A DNA stretch of 64,000 nucleotides from Hsuehochloa calcarea (Eukaryota > Streptophyta > Magnoliopsida > Poales > Poaceae). Positions 58,871-64,000 of this stretch are shown in pieces. The notes below the pieces were generated by a model. That model saw only the letters and a program-made list of their open reading frames with translations, had not been told where the DNA came from and did no database searches. The stretch spans positions 24,652,177-24,716,176 of the forward strand of contig CM070596.1 in assembly GCA_036346395.1 (NCBI GenBank), read 5' to 3'. Position 1 is the first letter of the stretch; each line of letters begins with the position of its first letter. The position numbers and the translations under genes are program-made.

Positions 58871-59320
58871 TACAAAAGGGACCCAATAATTTGTGAATAT
58901 TTCAATTGATCTTTGCCTAATTCCTTATTCTTTCTAAGCTTATGGCTCCGACCAGATTATTTCGACCATACTGGTCTAAGGCTTCGACCATACTTCTCTA
59001 AAGCTTCGACCACACTGGTCTATGTCTTTGACCATATTATTATGACAACACTAGTATATGTCTTCGACCACACTGATCTAAAGCTTCGACCACACTGGTC
59101 TATGCCTTCGACCACACTGGTCTGTGCCTTCGACCACACTGGTCTAAGGCTTTGACTACACTAGTTTATGTATTCGACCACCCTAGTCTAAGACCCCTGG
59201 TCTAAGACTTTTGTTCTAAGACTTCGACCACCCTGGTCTAAGACTTTTGGTTTAAGGATTTGCATGCTTTTGAATTTTAGGAATGAATGAGCCTTTACAC
59301 AAATGGACCCAATTCCAACA
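58871..59320 (-). repeat. Truncated 5' LTR of the Angela-like element, with minisatellite
   Basis: The right 450 bp aligns with 56.9-57.41 kb, including the shared end GATTTGCATGCTTT and AGGAATGAATGAG. Minisatellite units occupy about 58945-59240. The 3' half of the LTR is absent. Confidence 0.75.
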
Positions 59321-61293
59321 GTATTGATATGATGGTATGAGGATGCGCCAGGAGTTTAGCAAGTAGGGTGTTACAAGTGAATTATAACTCGTCGTTGAAT
59401 GATCATTTCATCTAAAACCTCTATGGTAGAAGAGTGGAGAAGACAACTGCTGTTGTGTTTGATTGGGTCTTGACTCTGGAGTATTAAGGGCACTCCGAAT
59501 GCTCTAGGCTCGACTGTTTCTAAAAGTGTTCACGTAAGAAGTATGCGAGAGCCGCCGAGAGATTTAATTTGTAATGCTTACCCTTCCCAACAGTCCTATC
59601 ATCACAAGAGAAATTTTCCACCCTCGGTGTATTATGTATTTCCCAGGAGCCGTACACATACACCTTCACAAACATCAAGCCATACACAAGTTATTACAAT
59701 ACCGAACTCTTCATAGTTTACGACATAAAAGACATACAAGGTTCATATTTCATACATAGGGCCGACCGGCCAAATAGGACAATAAAATATTGAGTTCACA
59801 GCGGAAAGCGCAATCCATAGCAAACAAAAGCCAACCGACTGCCCTTACTCACAAGGCAACCAACCGGTAAACCACCGAACTAGTCGTCAGCGTCATAGAT
59901 AGTCTCACAATGGCCAACCACTTAGGGGTCAACCTCCTCTGTAGCATGGAGAATTCAATTAAGTACAAAGTTGTACACGCGAGTCTTACAAACAACGGAA
60001 TGAAAGTAGATGCATTCAAATATTAAAGGAAGGCTACTACACTAGATAATTTTCAGTATAAAGGTATTTTCTTTACAATAGAGTAATAGATTGTAAAGCA
60101 ATTTACCAAATCTGTTTGTACGTGTTTAACAACGAGACAATATTTAGGAACATGATTAACAACCTAGAGGTGACTGCCCATAGCAACCATAACAATAGCA
60201 CAAATTGCCCATTCGTACCACTTGATTTCAAGTTTTATCGAAAATGTAGAGTCTAACTCTTGCATGACCTAACCAAGCGTGTCCATAGCCAAGGACTTAG
60301 CTATTCGAATAGATTAAACCCTGCAGGGGTGTACAACTTTAGCCACATGCCAGACCGTTCCTTTGCCAAACTATTTAGCATACTTCCTAAGCTGTGCCGG
60401 TAGAGCTAAGTCTTACGAGACATTTTCCAATTAAATGTATTAGCTAAGAGTCGCCCTATTGGTGTGAAACCCTCTGTGAACCGCCCTTGTGTGTGCAGAT
60501 TGGGCTCCCACGGAGGACCCATACGTTGTGTCGGAGTCACCAGGAAATCCTCAGCAACTACCGATGCTCCTCAGGCCAGAAAACCTACCCGGATCCCACC
60601 CTGCATATTTTCATTAACAATCGAATATTTTTCTCCCTAACAACTACAACCCGCGACTCGAAGTTAACACATAACAAAGTATTAAGTCAAGAGGGGTTCC
60701 CAGTACCCTCATGTGGATGCATGCAATAATGGTTGGATCAGTGACACAAGATGTCCCGTCCTTGTTGACTCAGGCACAAACCACACACCTGATAACCACA
60801 TCATCCAACCATATGCCCATTTCCAAATCCTTTTATTTTCAGTTTTAATTCTTCCAAATACAATACATATATGAGTACCTTGACCCAAGTAATTAAAGTG
60901 ATGATATAATGACCATCGTCGAAATGAAGATCCCTATTCTACCATTCTAAGCATTGCTAAGCGACACCGACTCGTATACGACATAATATGATCAGAACCC
61001 ATCCATCGGGCTCTAAATCACTAGCGGGGATATTAGCCTAGGCTCAGTGGCAAGGGATAAACCTATAGCTCATGCAACTACTAGGATTAACTACCTCTAA
61101 CGAGAAATTAATCATCAAATAGAGCATGCATACATACAGCTGCAAAACAAGATAATTGTAATAAACATAATAGGATCAACATGATCAAATAAGGGGATTG
61201 CTTGCCTTGCTGGGGATAGTCTAGATGCTGCTAAGGATCACTGTCGTATACACTCGTATCTCTGAAATCTATCGAAAGAGCGAGAAGAACGAA
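59321..61293. other. Unassigned repeat-like region
   Basis: No supported gene in 2 kb. A GGGTGTTACA near 59368 could be an LTR end, and the lengthy non-coding text from about 59574 resembles LTR rather than gene sequence, but neither a start, a target duplication nor a primer site was found. Confidence 0.4.
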
Positions 61294-62738
61294 TGAAAGC
61301 ATCTAGGCCCCTAAAAATGTGTTTTGGTAATTAATGACAATATGTGAATATGGGACTAATATGTTTGTTGAGTGATTACAAGGTTTAGTCCTAAATGACA
61401 AAGTCAAAATAAGGAGCTGCATGTCAAAGGATATCAAGAAGATGGAGTTTGTTTCAATGGCAAGGTAAAATAGTATAGGACCCCTTTTGAATTTTACCGG
61501 TCTTAGGAGTATGTTGGAAGACCGGATTTTAGGATAGATGCCGTACCATTAAGGGGGTTCTTGACTAGTAGCTTGAAAGCACATCATTATGCATTTGGAT
61601 CAAATTAGGATCATGCATGCACTCTTGTTCTGGTTTTAAACTCAAATCAATCTTTTAGTGCACAATCGTAGTTCCGGCATTGTAAATGCAGAAATACCGC
61701 TAGGCGGAACTTCCAAAAAATTTGCGGAACGTTTTTTCCAGAGAGCACCCTTTTCTGGTCATCTTCAATTTTTGGGAGGAGCGGTAGTACTGCCATGAGA
61801 TGAGCGGAACTACCGCACCGCATAAGTTCTGATATTTTGCGCGGAGCATTTTTTTTCCAGAGAATGTATTTTTTGTGCTTCAACGAAGAGCGGTAGTACC
61901 ACATGAAATGTGCAGAACTTCCGATGATCGGAAGTACCGCGAATTAGTTGGCTGTAGTTCCGCACCCAAAATCCAACTGCTATGACAAAGCATTTAATAC
62001 CCCTGTAATAGCCATTGTTGTGCACTCGATGGAGGTGTGGTAGTTCCGGCCGATGCATGGCGGAACTACCGATTGTCCTAAAAACTGCTGAATTTTTCCT
62101 CCAACGGCTACATTTGGTTGTGGGGGGTATAAATACACCCCCACCAGCTCAAGGACTGTGTGATGAGCATTCATTCAATACACTTGAGCTTAGAGCACTC
62201 TGTTCACTCCTCATTTACTCTCTTTGCATTAAATTGTGAGGTTGTGAGAAAAACCTAGAGCATTTCATTCTAGTTGATCCATTGGCTCTTGGTTGCAGTC
62301 AAGCGAAGGTAAAAGTCTATTATCTTGGTGTTTGTCGACACCTAGACGGCTTGACGGAGGTTTGCGCGGTGATCTCTTCAAGAAGATTGTGAAGAGGCCC
62401 GTTGCCAATTGTGATTGGTTCAGTGTTCACCAACTCTGGAGAGGAGGAAGAACAACCAAGTGATTTCGAGGGAAGGCTTAATTTGTGGAGCCGGCTTGAT
62501 TGAGTCAAGCTTCCTCAACGTGGACTAGTGAAGATCGACAAATCTTCGATACCACGGGAAAAACCTCATTGTCATCATTGCGGTTATTTCTTGTCTTTAC
62601 TTATTGCAATCAATTTTGTAGAATATATCTTGTGATAGATAATACTGGTTAGTTCATCTTGCTTAATTGTATAACTTGGTCTAGAATTTTTAGAAACCTC
62701 CTATTCACCCCCTCTAGTCGGTTATCCTTGATCCTACA
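61294..62738 (+). repeat. 5' LTR of the right copia element
   Basis: 1,445 bp, TGAAAGC...GATCCTACA. Several CGGTAGT/ACTACCG-type inverted motifs (GCGGAACTACCG, GGTAGTTCCG) between 61690 and 62070. TATA box at 62128. Confidence 0.83.
62128..62135 (+). promoter_or_regulatory. TATA box of the right copia LTR
   Basis: TATAAATA in GGGGGGTATAAATACACCCCC, itself a near-palindrome of G and C runs around the TATA box. Confidence 0.75.
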
Positions 62739-62740
62739 AG

Positions 62741-62752
62741 TGGTATCAGAGC
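62741..62752 (+). other. Primer-binding site of the right copia element
   Basis: TGGTATCAGAGC, a perfect initiator-Met tRNA complement, two bases after the LTR. Confidence 0.92.
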
Positions 62753-62795
62753 TTGGTCTCTCTAATTTTAGACTTAGCCGTCTAGGAGAGAAAGG

Positions 62796-64000
62796 ATGGC
62801 TAGTGAGGGAATGTCAATAGGCAAGACTCCTTTATTTGATGGATCAAATTATGCTTATTGGAAAATTAGAATATCTATTTATTTGAAGGCCATGAGCCCA
62901 AGCATATGGAGAATTGGGAGTGAGGCTTTCGTTATGGCTCTTGATCCTACACACCCCACGGAACTTGAGGAACGAAACTCTCACCTCAACGCTCAAGCGA
63001 TGAACGCTCTATTTGGAGATTTAAACGCGGATGAGTTCAATCGAGTGAACAACCTTGAAACCGCTCATGAGATATGGACTACGCTCTCCGAAATTCATGA
63101 GGGCACATCCACGGTTAAAGAAGCCAAATTGCATAGGCTTCGGATCAAATATGAGACATTTACAATGTTGCCTCAAGAAAACATCACCGAGATGTATTCT
63201 AGACTTAACAACATTGTAAATGAGCTCAAGGGTCTTGGTACTAATTTGCTTGACATTGACATTGTGCGCAAGATGATTAGGGCTCTTCCTGACAAGTACG
63301 AGATGTTGGTGATATTGTTTCTCAACTCTCCCGAGTTGCTAAGAATGACACCAACCGGGCTTTTGGGAAATCTCATCACAAATGAGCTTTACAATAAAGA
63401 CAAGGAAGATCTCATGGAGTCAACTTCATCAAGGAAGAAAATTACCACTTTTAAGGCAAAAGCATAATCAAGTGATGAAGAAGATGAAGATGAAGATTCC
63501 GAAGAGGAATTTTCTCTCCTTGTGAGGAGAATGAAGAAGTTCATGAGGAGGCGCCCACATCGGAGTTTCAACTTCGACAAAAGTGCAAAGGGGCAATCCT
63601 CAAGTGACAAGAAGTGATACATCAACATTTGTTGCTATGAGTGTGATGAGAAGGGGCGCATTGCCTCTCATTGCCCCAACAAGAAGGACGACAAGGGCAA
63701 ATCGTCAAAGAGGAAAGAATTCAATGGCAAGAAGAAGCTCTTCAAGAAGCTTCATAAGGATAGCAAGAACGAAACTCATATTGGAGAATGGGACTCCGAC
63801 AAGGAGTATTCGGATTCCGACTCCGACTCCGATGTTGAGGGGTCCTCCAAGAAGAGAGGACTTATCGGCATCGCTATCAAGGAGGCTCCATCGCTATTCT
63901 CCACTCCTACTTGCCTTATGGCAAAAGGAGAGAAGGTAAAATTTCTTGACGATGAAGAACCTTCTTATGATGAACTTATGGATATGCTAGAAGAACTAAA
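62796..64000 (+). pseudogene. copia Gag with two in-frame stops, open to window end
   Basis: Starts MASEGMSIGKTPLFDGSNYA then YWKIRISIYLKAM, the usual Gag N-terminal domain. The UBN2-type Gag core follows: YSRLNNIVNELKGLGTNLLD and MIRALPDKYEMLV. One reading frame covers the full stretch but is cut by TAA (63465-63467) and TGA (63615-63617). After the second stop a zinc knuckle CYECDEKGRIASHC has Arg in place of the zinc-binding His. Lys-rich and then Asp/Ser/Glu-rich segments follow. Because the frame is otherwise intact, this is a recent loss of function. Confidence 0.87.

Larger units (their letters stand above)
56159..59320 (-). mobile_element. Angela-like copia element, internally deleted
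   Basis: The minus strand shows a truncated 5' LTR (start TGTTGGAATTGGG at 59320), RNase H remnants (about 58640-58000), a short 3' region, and a 3' LTR (start TGTTGGAATTTGG at 57411, end at 56159). Gag, protease, integrase and RT are missing. The flanks GCAGT and GTATT do not match, so this may be a recombinant of two elements rather than one deleted copy. Angela affiliation is inferred from the RNase H text. Confidence 0.72.
61294..64000 (+). mobile_element. SIRE-like copia element, 5' LTR and gag, continues past window
   Basis: The LTR 61294-62738 is followed by a primer-binding site at 62741 and a gag frame from 62796 to the window end. The LTR start TGAAAGCATCTAGGCCCCT and the tail TATTCACCCCCTCTAGTCGG match common grass SIRE/Opie-type LTRs; the tail also resembles the other copia LTR ends here. 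Preceding bases ACGAA (61289-61293) are the presumptive target site. Confidence 0.88.

Overview
The window is nuclear DNA of a grass (Poaceae). The evidence is GT-AG introns, a very GC-rich 5' coding end on the PPR gene, and a retrotransposon load dominated by SIRE/Maximus-like and Angela-like Ty1/copia elements and chromovirus-type Ty3/gypsy elements. I cannot name the species. About 85% of the 64 kb is transposon-derived, and I support four host genes.

Host genes: (1) 10827-11545 (+) and (2) 55233-55964 (+) are paralogues. Each has two exons, an MGLC(V/L)S start, a conserved WQRR(I/V)LMG...PRFSG.ILYDE.GRP core and an LRD(L/M)L C-terminus. (3) 13549-15258 (-) is a P-class pentatricopeptide-repeat (PPR) protein probably sent to an organelle. 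(4) 50854-53791 (+) is a six-exon CRAL-TRIO (Sec14-like) lipid-binding protein of 256 residues.

Layout. 1-7905: decayed (+) SIRE-like copia, 5' end outside the window, inserted into hAT-1. 7906-10029: hAT-1 (-), a BED/RICESLEEPER-like relic. 10030-15464: genic island with paralogue 1 and the PPR gene. 15465-17068: hAT-2 (+), same family as hAT-1 but inverted, interrupted by gypsy-1. 17069-22254: gypsy-1 (+), a 3.2 kb LTR plus broken gag, interrupted by gypsy-2. 22255-48.8 kb: gypsy-2 (-), whose 3' LTR is split by a 24.2 kb SIRE-like copia (22803-46997, TSD AATGC). That copia holds a second, same-family copia (27221-40415, TSD CCTTG), which holds a 2.4 kb solo gypsy LTR (30029-32428, TSD CATCC). 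48.8-50.85 kb: unassigned DNA with three hairpin palindromes. 50854-55964: second genic island with the Sec14-like gene, carrying a 270 bp TRIM/SMART-like element in intron 5, and paralogue 2. 56159-59320: internally deleted Angela-like copia (-) whose LTRs carry CTTCGACCA minisatellites. 59321-61293: unassigned repeat-like DNA. 61294-64000: 5' LTR and gag of another (+) SIRE-like copia, running off the window.

The genes form no operon-like unit. The window is a nest of retroelements that has pushed two small gene islands apart, probably separating the two paralogues. No CRISPR array, rRNA or tRNA gene was found. No wholly new system is proven. The points most worth following up are the doubly-acylated paralogue pair, the CxxC ladder in the copia Gag coiled coil, the TTCGACCA minisatellites in unrelated LTRs, and a CHG-context deletion signature that looks like a sequencing artefact.
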